From positions 124,001 through 188,000 of the forward strand of contig NZ_JACHIW010000002.1 of NCBI RefSeq assembly GCF_014203395.1: a DNA stretch of 64,000 bases, read 5' to 3'. Below the pieces are notes generated by a model that was not told where the DNA came from, did not search any database, and saw only the letters and a list, made by a program, of their open reading frames with translations. Position numbers and translations under genes: made by a program. Positions 42,733 to 50,761 of this stretch are shown here, piece by piece. Origin of the DNA: Saccharopolyspora phatthalungensis. GTDB taxonomy: Bacteria; Actinomycetota; Actinomycetes; Mycobacteriales; Pseudonocardiaceae. The number at the start of each line of letters is the position of its first letter. Position 1 is the stretch's first letter.

Positions 42733-43701
42733 TCAGCCGTCGGTGACGATGCGGAAGCCGAGGTTGCCGCTGGAGCTGTCGGGAGTGTTGCTGGTGCGGG
42801 CGCCGACGCGGTACCGGTTGCAGTAGGAGTGGTGGCACAGGTACGAGCCGCCGCGCATCACTTTCGCACTGCCGTCGGCGGGGCCGGTCGGGTTGGCGGC
42901 CGGGGCCGGATCGTGCTCGGCTGTCCACCAGTCGGCGCACCATTCCCAGACGTTCCCGGCGACGTTGTAGAGCCCATAACCGTTGGGTTCGAAGGCGTCA
43001 ACCGGCGCCGTGCCGCGATGGCCGTCCTCGGCGGTGTTCTTCACCGGGAACTGACCCTGCCAGATGTTGCACATGTGCTGGCCATCCGGCGTGAGTTCGT
43101 CGCCCCATGGGTAGCGGCTGCGCGCCAGCCCGCCGCGCGCGGCGTACTCCCACTCGGCCTCGGTCGGCAGCCGCGTGCCGGACCACTGGCAGTAGGCCAG
43201 CGCGTCGTGCCAGGAGATGTGCACCGCGGGGTGATCCAACCGGTCCGCCACGGTGGAACCGGGGCCTTCCGGGGCACGCCAGAACGCCCCCTCGACCCCG
43301 CACCACCACGGCGTCTGCTGTGGGCGGGGAGAGATCTTGCGCACCCTGCCGGGCAAGAACCCGGCGAAGACGTAGGACCAACCGAACCGCTCCGCCTCGG
43401 TGACGTATCCGGTCGCATCGACGAACTCGGCGAACCCGGAGTTGGTCACCGCGTGCACGGCGACCCGAAACGGTGCCAGCTCGACCTGCCGGATCGGCCC
43501 CTCGCCGTCGTCGACGAAGCCGTCCGCGTCGTCGGTGCCCATCTCGAACACCCCGCCGGGCAATGGCACGAACTCGGCCGAGGTGGCCGTTCGTGCGGTT
43601 CCGGATGCGATCGGTGCGGGTTGCGCGGATTCGCCGGAATCGGCCGGACCTAGATCGGCCCGGCTTGCGCCGCAGCAACCGGAGTGTTCGAAAACTGTCA
43701 C
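42733..43701 (-). CDS. Formylglycine-generating enzyme (SUMF1 type)
   Basis: 322 residues from GTG 43701. FGE-sulfatase fold: FVPLPGGVFEMGTDDADGF, ISWHDALAYCQWSGTRLPTE, AEWEYAARGG, GNVWEWCADWW and NTPDSSSGNLGFRIV. The two copper-binding cysteines of true FGE are present in GGSYLCHHSYCNRYRVGART (C-x4-C followed by NRY), which argues for oxidation of the Cys in CxPxR sulfatase motifs to formylglycine rather than an EgtB-like role. No sulfatase gene is visible in the window. Residues 8-10 carry another Cys pair (HSGCCGAS) of unknown meaning. Confidence 0.92.
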   Translation of the reverse strand: MTVFEHSGCCGASRADLGPADSGESAQPAPIASGTARTATSAEFVPLPGGVFEMGTDDADGFVDDGEGPIRQVELAPFRVAVHAVTNSGFAEFVDATGYVTEAERFGWSYVFAGFLPGRVRKISPRPQQTPWWCGVEGAFWRAPEGPGSTVADRLDHPAVHISWHDALAYCQWSGTRLPTEAEWEYAARGGLARSRYPWGDELTPDGQHMCNIWQGQFPVKNTAEDGHRGTAPVDAFEPNGYGLYNVAGNVWEWCADWWTAEHDPAPAANPTGPADGSAKVMRGGSYLCHHSYCNRYRVGARTSNTPDSSSGNLGFRIVTDG

Positions 43702-43993
43702 GTCACCACCGTAGACCGCGCGGGGTAGCGCCGGTGCGGCCTGTCGGCCGAGCCGGTGCGTCCGCTTCGACCGCATCACGTTGGCCGGGTGGGTTGACCG
43801 CCCTGACGAGGTCGGGCCCGCCCGTACCACGGCGAGGCGCGGCCGGCCGCGTTCGGCCGCCAGTATCAGACGGCCCGATCCGGCGGCGCAGTCCGAAGTG
43901 GACGTTCTGGCCGCCGGGTGCTGCCGACCGGCCGCACCGCCCGACGCTGACGGACAGTGAACTCGCCCCTGCCTGTCGTCCGGAAACAGCAAC
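43702..43993. other. Intergenic region upstream of the FGE gene
   Basis: About 290 bases without a supported gene. Open frames on both strands extend from neighbours but have no start signal or protein-like composition. It should contain the FGE promoter. Confidence 0.45.
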
Positions 43994-44015
43994 GGCCTCG
44001 CCCGCGGGCGAGGCC
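43994..44015 (-). terminator. Terminator of the small membrane protein gene
   Basis: Perfect 22-base palindrome with arms GGCCTCGCCCG (43994-44004) and CGGGCGAGGCC (44005-44015). It lies 19 bases after the stop of the small minus-strand gene at 44034. Confidence 0.65.
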
Positions 44016-44033
44016 GAAGTCCACTCTGGACGA

Positions 44034-44189
44034 TCAGCGATGACCGAGCAGGCGGATGTCCTGCCGCAACTGCACCACGACATTCTTCAGGCTGCGGCGA
44101 CTCAGCGAATCCTTGCCGTCCAGCACATCGGTGAACATGACCGCACCCAGGATCAGTACCAACAACAAAGCAACAACGACGACGAACAC
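44034..44189 (-). CDS. Small single-pass membrane protein, 51 aa
   Basis: GTG 44189 is preceded by AGGGG about nine bases upstream. The peptide begins VFVVVVALLLVLILGAVMF, one transmembrane helix. A charged cytoplasmic tail follows, DVLDGKDSLSRRSLKNVVVQ, ending LRQDIRLLGHR. It is bounded downstream by a terminator, so it is a complete small transcription unit. It is short of the length many gene finders require. Not recognised; no partner. Confidence 0.6.
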   Translation of the reverse strand: MFVVVVALLLVLILGAVMFTDVLDGKDSLSRRSLKNVVVQLRQDIRLLGHR

Positions 44190-44379
44190 GTTAACTCACC
44201 CCTTCTGTCCAGAACATCGATCAACGGCGGCGTTCGTTACCGGTGTCGTTCAGGTGCGGTGTGTGACGCATGTTTCAGTCGGGAACGGGTGCAGCGCCGG
44301 GCGCCTAGGATGATGTTGTCGTCGAGGTCCGGCCGAATGGGCGGCTCCGACCGAAACCCGCGAAGACTAGCCTGGAGAG

Positions 44380-44763
44380 ATGGCGACCAACCGACCCAAT
44401 CCGGCGCAATGGGTCTGGTACGCCTTCGGGGGCAAGCTGCCGGACCGGTGCGCGGAGTGGGTCCTGCACGACGTCACCTGCCCCACCTGGGTGCTGCGCC
44501 ACCTGGCCCGCGCGCTGACCCAGTTGGCGCCGTTCTGTGCACTCGTGCTGTTGCCCGGGCCGCTGTGGATCCGGGTGTCCTCGATCCTGCTGGGCCTGTT
44601 CGTCGGGGTGTTCTACTCGGTCTGCTACATGGGCGAGACCGCCGAGCACCGCGCCATCAAGCACGGCTTCCCGCCCGGTGTCGCGCGAGACACGCGAGAA
44701 CTGCGCCGCGACGTCCAGCGCGCCGCCAAGCACGGCGTCGGCTATCGGCCGTGGTGGGAGTAG
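44380..44763 (+). CDS. DUF5313-family membrane protein
   Basis: 127 residues. The motif NPAQWVWYAFGGKLPDRCAE and EWVLHDVTCPTWVLRHLARA are characteristic of DUF5313. Two transmembrane helices follow (about 47-62 and 67-87), then a basic tail with AEHRAIKHGFPPGVA. Function not established; the family is found in mycolata and related actinomycetes. The downstream FAD oxidoreductase starts six bases after its stop, so the two are probably cotranscribed. Confidence 0.85.
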   Translation: MATNRPNPAQWVWYAFGGKLPDRCAEWVLHDVTCPTWVLRHLARALTQLAPFCALVLLPGPLWIRVSSILLGLFVGVFYSVCYMGETAEHRAIKHGFPPGVARDTRELRRDVQRAAKHGVGYRPWWE

Positions 44764-44769
44764 CGCCGG

Positions 44770-46158
44770 ATGAGCCAGGTCGACGTGTCGCTGGCCGATG
44801 CCGAAGTCTCCGTGTACTGGTTGGATCGTGCCGACCGACCGCCGCCACGAGAACCGCTGTCCGGTGCCGACCGCGCGGATCTCGTGGTGGTCGGTGGCGG
44901 TTTCACCGGGCTGTGGGCGGCGCTCCTGGCCAAGCAGCAGCGCCCGGACCACGACGTGCTGCTGCTCGAAGCGAACCGGTTGGGGTACGGCGGCAGCGGG
45001 CGCAACGGCGGTTTCGTGTCGGAATCCCTGACGCACGGCCTCGCCCACGGCGCGTTGTCGTGGCCGCGGGAGATCGACCAGTTGGTGCGGTTGGGGCGGG
45101 AGAACCTGCGGGCGATCGAGAAGTTCGTGCTCGCGGAGGGCATCGAGGCGGACTTCCGGTTGTGCGGCAGGACCAGCGTCGCCACCGAGCCGCACGAGGT
45201 CGGCGAGCTCAGCGACGAAGCCGCGCTGTATCGCGGACACGGGATGGCGGCGCGCTTCCTGGGCGCAGGCGGCGTTCGGTCGGACCTGAATTCGCCGACG
45301 TACCGGGCGGGCTTGCGGCTACCGGACGCGGGGGGCCTCGTCGACCCGGCGCGGCTTACCTGGGGACTCGCCGCGACGGCGCAGCGCCTCGGCGTGCGCA
45401 TCCACGAGGGCAGTCCGGTACGCGGGCTGCACCGCGGTTCCGGGGTGCTGCTCAAGACACCACAAGGGACGGTGCGGGCCGACGGGGTGGTGCTGGGGAC
45501 CAACGCGTTCCCGGCGCCGCTGCGCTCGATTCGGCGACGTGTGCTGCCGATCTGGGACTACGTCCTGGTCACCGAGCCGCTGTCGGCGCAGCAGTGGCGC
45601 TCGCTGGGGTGGCGGGACCGGCAGGGCATCACCGACGGCGCCAACCGCTTCCACTACTACCGGCCGACACCGGACGGCCGAATCCTGTGGGGTGGCTACG
45701 ACGCGGTGTACTACTTTGGCGGGCGCACCGATCCGGCACTGGCCCGCAATGACGCCGCGCACCACGGACTGGCGCGAAACTTCTTCCGCACGTTTCCCCA
45801 GTTGGAGGGGCTGCGCTTCGCCTATCGCTGGGGTGGTCCGATCGACTCCACGACCCGGTTCACGCCGGTGTTCGGTTGCGACCGGGCGATCGCCTACGCG
45901 GTCGGCTACACGGGGCTCGGCGTGGCGGCATCCCGCTTCGGCGCCCAGACCGCGCTGGACCTGTTGTGGGGCGAGGACACCGAACGAACCCGGCTGCGCA
46001 TGGTGCGGGACAAGCCGATGCCGTTCCCGCCGGAACCCCTGCGCTGGCCGCTGGTGCAGTTCACCCGCCGAGCCCTCGCGCACGCCGATGCGAACCAGGG
46101 CCGCCGGGGCCGTTGGCTTTGCTACCTCGACGGTCGCGGAATCGGCCTCGGCAGCTGA
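44770..46158 (+). CDS. FAD-dependent amine/amino-acid oxidoreductase (DAO family)
   Basis: 462 residues. The N-terminal FAD-binding motif DLVVVGGGFTGLWAALLAKQ ends in the acidic LLEANR, followed by GSGRNGGFVSE, typical of gamma-glutamylputrescine oxidase (PuuB)-like DAO proteins. The C-terminal FAD contact is AVGYTGLGVAASRFGAQTAL. It probably oxidises a secondary amine or amino acid with O2. It follows DUF5313 by six bases. Substrate unknown. Confidence 0.88.
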   Translation: MSQVDVSLADAEVSVYWLDRADRPPPREPLSGADRADLVVVGGGFTGLWAALLAKQQRPDHDVLLLEANRLGYGGSGRNGGFVSESLTHGLAHGALSWPREIDQLVRLGRENLRAIEKFVLAEGIEADFRLCGRTSVATEPHEVGELSDEAALYRGHGMAARFLGAGGVRSDLNSPTYRAGLRLPDAGGLVDPARLTWGLAATAQRLGVRIHEGSPVRGLHRGSGVLLKTPQGTVRADGVVLGTNAFPAPLRSIRRRVLPIWDYVLVTEPLSAQQWRSLGWRDRQGITDGANRFHYYRPTPDGRILWGGYDAVYYFGGRTDPALARNDAAHHGLARNFFRTFPQLEGLRFAYRWGGPIDSTTRFTPVFGCDRAIAYAVGYTGLGVAASRFGAQTALDLLWGEDTERTRLRMVRDKPMPFPPEPLRWPLVQFTRRALAHADANQGRRGRWLCYLDGRGIGLGS

Positions 46159-46266
46159 CGCGGGCAACTGCTTGGCCCTCGAAAGGGTGGCGCTGGTTCC
46201 GGATGGGGCCTGTCGTGCTGGTGAGATGGGTGGTGCAGTGGACCTGTCGGTTTTTGGAGGGATGGC

Positions 46267-46710
46267 ATGGGCAAGGTAACGGCCAGGGCGGAACGCCGGA
46301 TCGACGCATCCGCGGAGAAGGTGCGGACGATCGTCGCCGACTACGCGGAGAGCAGGCCGAAGATCTTCACCGAGCACTACCGAGACTACGCAGTCGTCGA
46401 AGGCGGCACCGGGGCGGGCACAACGGCGACCTGGAAGCTCCAGGCGACGTCCAAGCGGGTGCGCGACGTCAGGGCGGTCGTGACCGAGCCGGAGCCGGGC
46501 ACGTTCGTCGAGACCGATGCGAACTCCAGCATGGTGACGACCTGGACGGTGCGCGAGGCCAACGGCGGCTCCATCGTGCGGATCGAGACGATTTGGGACG
46601 GCGCGACCGGAATCGGCGGGTTCTTCGAGCGGACCTTCGCCCCGGGCGGCCTCAAGCGCATCTACTTGGGGGTTCTGGACAATTTGGACGCGCTCGTCAA
46701 GCAGTCGTGA
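46267..46710 (+). CDS. SRPBCC-family (polyketide cyclase/START-like) protein
   Basis: 147 residues, a single START/Bet v1-type domain. The start KVTARAERRIDASAEKVRTI and ending GFFERTFAPGGLKRIYLGVL match the usual strand and C-terminal helix of the SRPBCC superfamily. It binds a hydrophobic ligand or acts as a cyclase/chaperone; no specific role. ATG 46267 follows GGAGGG with six bases of spacing. A strong symmetric hairpin follows its stop. Confidence 0.85.
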   Translation: MGKVTARAERRIDASAEKVRTIVADYAESRPKIFTEHYRDYAVVEGGTGAGTTATWKLQATSKRVRDVRAVVTEPEPGTFVETDANSSMVTTWTVREANGGSIVRIETIWDGATGIGGFFERTFAPGGLKRIYLGVLDNLDALVKQS

Positions 46711-46715
46711 CGATC

Positions 46716-46759
46716 TCGTGAGTGGTTATTCCGGTTCGTACGAGATTAACCACTCACGA
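46716..46759. terminator. Symmetric terminator after SRPBCC gene
   Basis: 13-bp perfect inverted repeat TCGTGAGTGGTTA (46716-46728) / TAACCACTCACGA (46747-46759) with an 18-base loop. It starts just after the SRPBCC stop. It would work in both directions and separates that gene from the decayed region. Confidence 0.75.
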
Positions 46760-46778
46760 CCCACAGGCGCGGTTCAGG

Positions 46779-46910
46779 TCAGCGAACGCGCTGGATTCGT
46801 GCGGTCGCGGTCGACGTGGCCACGGGCTTGCCGTCGGGTCGGACGAGTTCATCGGCGAGGAAACAGATCTCGTTGCCGCGCTGCACGATTCGTCCCTGCC
46901 TCCGCTGAAC
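46779..46910 (-). pseudogene. Remnant of a PaaI/hotdog thioesterase C-terminus
   Basis: The minus frame ending at 46779 reads VQRGNEICFLADELVRPDGK then PVATSTATARIQRV, the last two strands of a hotdog-fold thioesterase (compare the usual V-x-RG...V-x-DxxGRLVATxTATx). Upstream in this frame the sequence is not thioesterase-like and no catalytic Asp/His helix is found. It appears to be a 3' fragment whose 5' part has been lost or scrambled. Confidence 0.5.
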
Positions 46911-46960
46911 AGGACACCACCGACAGCCCCAACAAGCCCGTAACCCCGCCCAGCGGCCGT

Positions 46961-46980
46961 GGCGATTTCGTGCGAAATCG
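46961..46980. repeat. Palindromic repeat, copy 2
   Basis: GGCGATTTCGTGCGAAATCG is identical over 20 bases to 23498-23517. Here it sits in the decayed non-coding stretch rather than between convergent genes. Confidence 0.65.
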
Positions 46981-46981
46981 T

Positions 46982-47372
46982 TCATGCGCTGGGCTGCCGA
47001 TGCATTGCAGAGTTCTCCGCAGCGTGGGTTGGGCTCTGCCTGCGGTTCCAGGATCTTGCCAAATAGGCGCGCTTTGCGGTGGAGCTCCGCGACCCCGTCC
47101 ACGGGCGGTGGTCGTCGTTGGTCATTCTTGGGACTCGGATGCCGCCGGGCGCACTGGCAGCCGCAGCCTGCACAGTACGTTCCGTGGCAGTTGGTGCAGT
47201 ATGAGCTTCCGGGCTCCCGTCGAGGATAATTGTGCAATCCACCCGGAAGAGCGCATCGCAATCGGCGAAGTATCGAACGCCGCCAACCTGCTGCGCCGCA
47301 TGGAATATGCCAACGGGCACGGTTCCGAAACACTGCTCGACGAGCAGGATTCGGGAATCATCGGCGATGCAG
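46982..47372. other. Decayed or non-coding stretch with a Cys-rich open frame
   Basis: No intact gene. A minus-strand frame contains SSYCTNCHGTYCAGCGCQCA (about 47146-47207), a zinc-ribbon-like cluster, but has no recognisable start and runs into non-protein-like sequence. With the thioesterase fragment and the odd tRNA it looks like a region that has collected debris. Confidence 0.35.
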
Positions 47373-47459
47373 TGCCGGGGGAAGGGTTCGAACCTTCACG
47401 TCCCATGGGGACACCCGACTACGAAGGTCGGATGCGTCTGCCAATTCCGCCACCCCGGC
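47373..47459 (-). tRNA. Class II (Leu-type) tRNA with atypical anticodon arm, apparent anticodon UCG
   Basis: An 87-base cloverleaf: acceptor GCCGGGG/CCCCGGC with discriminator A, D-arm GCGGAATTGGCAGACGC as in tRNA-Leu, variable arm GTCCC-CAT-GGGAC, and T-arm GAAGG-TTCGAAC-CCTTC, all perfectly paired. The anticodon stem CCGAC/GTCGG encloses CTTCGTA, giving U33 and anticodon UCG (47422-47424), which reads the Arg codon CGA. Two bases instead of one precede this stem, and with an outer T-G pair it is six bp. Position 37 is U rather than a purine. Body and long variable arm are leucine-like, so the amino acid is doubtful. CCA is not encoded. It could be a decayed tRNA-Leu. Confidence 0.7.
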
Positions 47460-47601
47460 TTAAACCTGATGCACTGACGTTAACAGAAGCTTGGCCGCAA
47501 GGAAAGAGAAATCCGGAGCCGGCAAAGGGAACTCCACATTTGGGCCATCGGCATTCCTTCCTCCGGTGCCGTCGGCGCAACGTTTTGACCTTCTTTGCCC
47601 A

Positions 47602-47630
47602 TTGACAAAACCGAGATAGAGCCGGATGAT
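47602..47630 (+). promoter_or_regulatory. Promoter of the radical SAM gene
   Basis: TTGACA (47602-47607), a 17-base spacer and GATGAT (47625-47630) make a good sigma-70-type promoter. It lies about 95 bases before GTG 47724 in an AT-richer gap (47461-47723) that otherwise holds nothing recognisable. Confidence 0.55.
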
Positions 47631-47723
47631 TCGCGGAGTAGGCCGATTGTGTAGCGCGCTTGCAGTGGCACTAGTGAGCCGTTAACGTGGATTCCGGCGT
47701 TTCTGCAGGGGCAGGGGAATCCA

Positions 47724-49553
47724 GTGAACACAAATCGCACGGTGTACCTGACGTATCCTCCGAGCTCCAGCATCTGGCATCTACCGATGGGCATTGCCTA
47801 TCTCGCCGGCGTGTTGGAACAACGCGGCCATCACGTGGTGCAGCACTACGGCCATATCGATGGGGTCGAGCACATTCTCAAACGTCACGGCGGCGAGGAT
47901 GTCGACCGATCGTTGCGCACGGTCCGCGATCCGGCTGCCTCGATCCTGGATCGGCACGACGCACGCATGGTCTTCGAAAAAGCCTCGGCGAGCGTGTCCT
48001 CGGCCGCCGAAGCCTTCGTTGTCGAACGGAACAACGTGCGATACGACTCCCGCCACTTCAAGGGACGCGTCGGCGAGTTGCGATGGGCGCTGGAACATCG
48101 CGAGGAGCACGTCTTCTACGACTACTTCATCGAAGTCGAACTGCCGCGGATCCAGGCGGCCGCACCTGATGTCGTCGGTATCAGCGTCGCGGACGAGCGG
48201 CAACTGGTGAGCGCCTGCGTGCTCGCCACCCTCGTCCGGGAGCAGGCGCCGCAGGTGCGTCTGATCATGGGTGGCAACTACTGGGCGCGAACCCTAGACG
48301 CTTACCGCGACCCAGAATTCGCCGCCCTGTTCGACCATTGGGACGCCATTGTTTACGCCGAGGGTTTCCAGCCCGTGGTCGATTTGGCCGAAGGTGCCGA
48401 TACGGCCACTGTACCTGGAGTCGTATGGCGTGACCGCGACCGGGTGCGCGTCAATCCCCGAATCCCGACACCGGCCGATTACGAGGACCTTCCCACTCCG
48501 GTGTTCGACGTGGGAATCCGCCAGTGGAGCCCGGATTTCGTGCCCCCGCTCTACACGATGTCCAACTGCCCGATGCGGTGCGGATTCTGCTCCATCTCGG
48601 CCGGTAGCGACACCTTTCTTCACAAGCCCCGGATAATGTCGGAACGCCGTGTCGCCGAACACATCGCCGCGCTGGGAGTCGCCCGCGTCGACTTCGTCGA
48701 CGAGTACCTGCCCATTACTCGGCAACTGAAGATCGGGCGCGAGCTGGCACGTATCGGGCACGCCGCCACCTGGCAATGCTATCTGACGGCCAGCGATCAA
48801 TTGCTCAAGCCGTACGTGTGCCAAACACTTTTCGAGGCCGGCTGTCGCGCCGTGCAACTGGGGCTGGAGTCGCTTGATCCGGCAACGCTGCGGCAGGAAG
48901 CGAAGCCCTGGAATCATCCCAGGAACTACGGTCGGATCCTCAAGAACCTGAGCGATGCCGGAATCCAGGTCCACGTTTTCATCATCGTCGGAGCGCCTGG
49001 TGAACCGATCAACCGCTCCCTGCACTGGCTGTCATTCCTCGAAGAATTCGGCGACCATATTCTGACCATCAAGTCCGGCCGCTACCGGCTGACCCGGCGC
49101 GCCCCGGATGAACATGCCGCCACCAACCAACAGCTGGCCGGAATAGAGGTGCCCGGTGGGGATACCCAAACGCTGAACCTCAACCGGGACCAGTACCGGT
49201 ACACCACACACGGTCTGAGCCGGAAACGAGTCGAGGCGATGCGCGATCTGCTGGAGGAAGCCTGCCGTCGCCACTGGGCCTACCAGATCACCTCGACGCT
49301 GCCATGGTGGATCAACCGCGGCCGGTACACGCTGCCGCAGCTGCGTGCCGCGGCCGACCTGCTCCGCGACCACCGCGCCAGCGAACCGTCCATCCCGGCC
49401 AGTCACCTCAAACGTGGACTGTCCAAGATCACCACTGCGGTGCACGACGAGCTGGGGCTGCGCATAGCTCCCACCTCATACGAGGACGTGCGCGACCTGG
49501 CTGCCCAACTACGCGCCCGGGACGAGACGTCAAGCGAGCCGCAACGGGTCTGA
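47724..49553 (+). CDS. B12-binding-domain radical SAM protein
   Basis: 609 residues from GTG 47724 (AGGGGA five bases upstream). The N-terminal part (about 1-215) resembles a cobalamin-binding Rossmann domain: VYLTYPPSSSIWHLPMGIAY, LAGVLEQRGHHV, PDVVGISVADERQ and LIMGGNYW. The radical SAM core starts near residue 275 with MSNCPMRCGFCSIS, the CxxxCxxC cluster site, then FVDEYL and VQLGLESLDPATLRQ. A 130-residue C-terminal extension follows. Such enzymes methylate or rearrange unactivated carbons in natural-product and cofactor pathways. It stands alone next to an abnormal tRNA, so the substrate is unknown. Confidence 0.88.
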   Translation: MNTNRTVYLTYPPSSSIWHLPMGIAYLAGVLEQRGHHVVQHYGHIDGVEHILKRHGGEDVDRSLRTVRDPAASILDRHDARMVFEKASASVSSAAEAFVVERNNVRYDSRHFKGRVGELRWALEHREEHVFYDYFIEVELPRIQAAAPDVVGISVADERQLVSACVLATLVREQAPQVRLIMGGNYWARTLDAYRDPEFAALFDHWDAIVYAEGFQPVVDLAEGADTATVPGVVWRDRDRVRVNPRIPTPADYEDLPTPVFDVGIRQWSPDFVPPLYTMSNCPMRCGFCSISAGSDTFLHKPRIMSERRVAEHIAALGVARVDFVDEYLPITRQLKIGRELARIGHAATWQCYLTASDQLLKPYVCQTLFEAGCRAVQLGLESLDPATLRQEAKPWNHPRNYGRILKNLSDAGIQVHVFIIVGAPGEPINRSLHWLSFLEEFGDHILTIKSGRYRLTRRAPDEHAATNQQLAGIEVPGGDTQTLNLNRDQYRYTTHGLSRKRVEAMRDLLEEACRRHWAYQITSTLPWWINRGRYTLPQLRAAADLLRDHRASEPSIPASHLKRGLSKITTAVHDELGLRIAPTSYEDVRDLAAQLRARDETSSEPQRV

Positions 49554-49907
49554 GTAAGTCGTTGATGAGGCGTTGCCGGCCTGCCACGGCGCTCGCGGAT
49601 TGCCGTAGTCCGGGCTGGGCCGCTGCTCACGGGCTCGTGTCGGGGTGAATCAGCAGAGTGTCCGACAAGCCGGTGCTTCGCCTGTTCGAAGGAATTCGAG
49701 CGACGGGGCGCCGGTGTTCTTCCGGCATCCTCGCATGCCCGGGCCGTGCGGTGGTTCCCGCCGACCCGAAAGGGAACGCTGGGTGATCGAGTGATCATTG
49801 CGCGTGGTGGACTCTGGTCATACCTTCGGTTGACGGGCCGACCGGCTCGTCGTGGTCGCCCTCCGAACATCGTCTGCGGGGGCGTTGCCGACCGAAGGGG
49901 TGCAGCC
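49554..49907. other. Intergenic region before the pyrimidine operon
   Basis: 354 bases with no supported gene; a candidate promoter is at 49798-49826. A TGATCGAGTGATCA-like dyad just before it (about 49784-49797) may be an operator. Confidence 0.45.
49798..49826 (+). promoter_or_regulatory. Candidate promoter of the pyrimidine catabolism operon
   Basis: TTGCGC (49798-49803), 17 bases, then TACCTT (49821-49826), a TAnnnT-type -10. It lies 80 bases upstream of the first gene. Confidence 0.35.
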
Positions 49908-50750
49908 ATGTCCAACATCGTTCGTGCGGCGCTGGTCCAGGCGAAGTGGACCGGCGACACCGCCTCGATGGTCGACCAGCACGAGAAGCACGCCCGCGCG
50001 GCGGCGGACCAGGGCGCCGGAATCATCGGTTTCCAGGAGGTCTTCAACGCGCCGTACTTCTGCCAGGTGCAGGAGTCCGAGCACTACCGCTGGGCCGAAC
50101 CGGTGCCGGACGGGCCGACCACGCAACGGATGTGCGCGCTGGCGCGGGAGCTCGGGATGGTGATCGTCGTTCCGGTCTACGAGATCGACGGCCCCGGCTT
50201 CTACTACAACACCGCCGCCGTGATCGACGCCGACGGCAGTTACCTCGGCAAGTACCGCAAGCACCACCTGCCGCACCTGCCGGGGTTCTGGGAGAAGTAC
50301 TACTTCCGGCCCGGCAACCTCGGCTGGCCGGTGTTCAACACCGCCGTCGGCCGGGTCGGCGTGTACATCTGCTACGACCGGCACTTCCCGGAAGGCTGGC
50401 GGGCGCTCGGGCTGGCCGGCGCGCAGCTGGTCTACAACCCGTCGGCGACCAGCCGAGGGCTCTCGTCCTACCTGTGGAAGCTGGAGCAGCCCGCCGCGGC
50501 GGTGGCCAACGAGTACTTCATCGCGGCGATCAACCGGGTCGGTGTCGAGGAGTACGGCGACAACGACTTCTACGGCACGAGCTACTTCGTCGACCCGTAC
50601 GGGCAGTTCGTCGGCGAACCCGCCAGCGACGCCGACGAGGAACTCGTGGTGCGCGATCTGGACTTCGACGTGATCGACGAGGTCCGCCGGAAGTGGGCGT
50701 TCTACCGCGACCGCCGCCCCGACGCCTACCGCCCGCTGATCGAGCCGTGA
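49908..50750 (+). CDS. Beta-ureidopropionase / N-carbamoyl-beta-alanine amidohydrolase (nitrilase superfamily)
   Basis: 280 residues from ATG 49908. The nitrilase Glu-Lys-Cys triad is visible: the Glu in IIGFQEVFNAPYFC, the Lys in YLGKYRKHHLPHLPGFWEKY, and the Cys in VGVYICYDRHFPEGWRALGL. It hydrolyses N-carbamoyl-beta-alanine to beta-alanine, CO2 and ammonia, the last step of reductive pyrimidine breakdown. The next gene, an aminotransferase, follows 11 bases later, and a dihydropyrimidinase is in the same operon. The frame opens earlier (49746), but homology begins at MSNIVRAALVQ. Confidence 0.92.
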   Translation: MSNIVRAALVQAKWTGDTASMVDQHEKHARAAADQGAGIIGFQEVFNAPYFCQVQESEHYRWAEPVPDGPTTQRMCALARELGMVIVVPVYEIDGPGFYYNTAAVIDADGSYLGKYRKHHLPHLPGFWEKYYFRPGNLGWPVFNTAVGRVGVYICYDRHFPEGWRALGLAGAQLVYNPSATSRGLSSYLWKLEQPAAAVANEYFIAAINRVGVEEYGDNDFYGTSYFVDPYGQFVGEPASDADEELVVRDLDFDVIDEVRRKWAFYRDRRPDAYRPLIEP

Positions 50751-50761
50751 GAGGAGCGACG

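Noticed and set aside
46982..47333. Cys-rich zinc-ribbon protein on the minus strand
   Set aside because: A Cys cluster is visible but no start codon with ribosome binding site, and the rest of the frame is not protein-like.
47373..47459. Ordinary tRNA-Arg or tRNA-Leu call
   Set aside because: Body and variable arm are leucine-type, while the anticodon UCG is arginine-type and the anticodon arm is irregular. Neither plain name is justified. A nine-base loop with CGU was considered but needs an even less regular arm.
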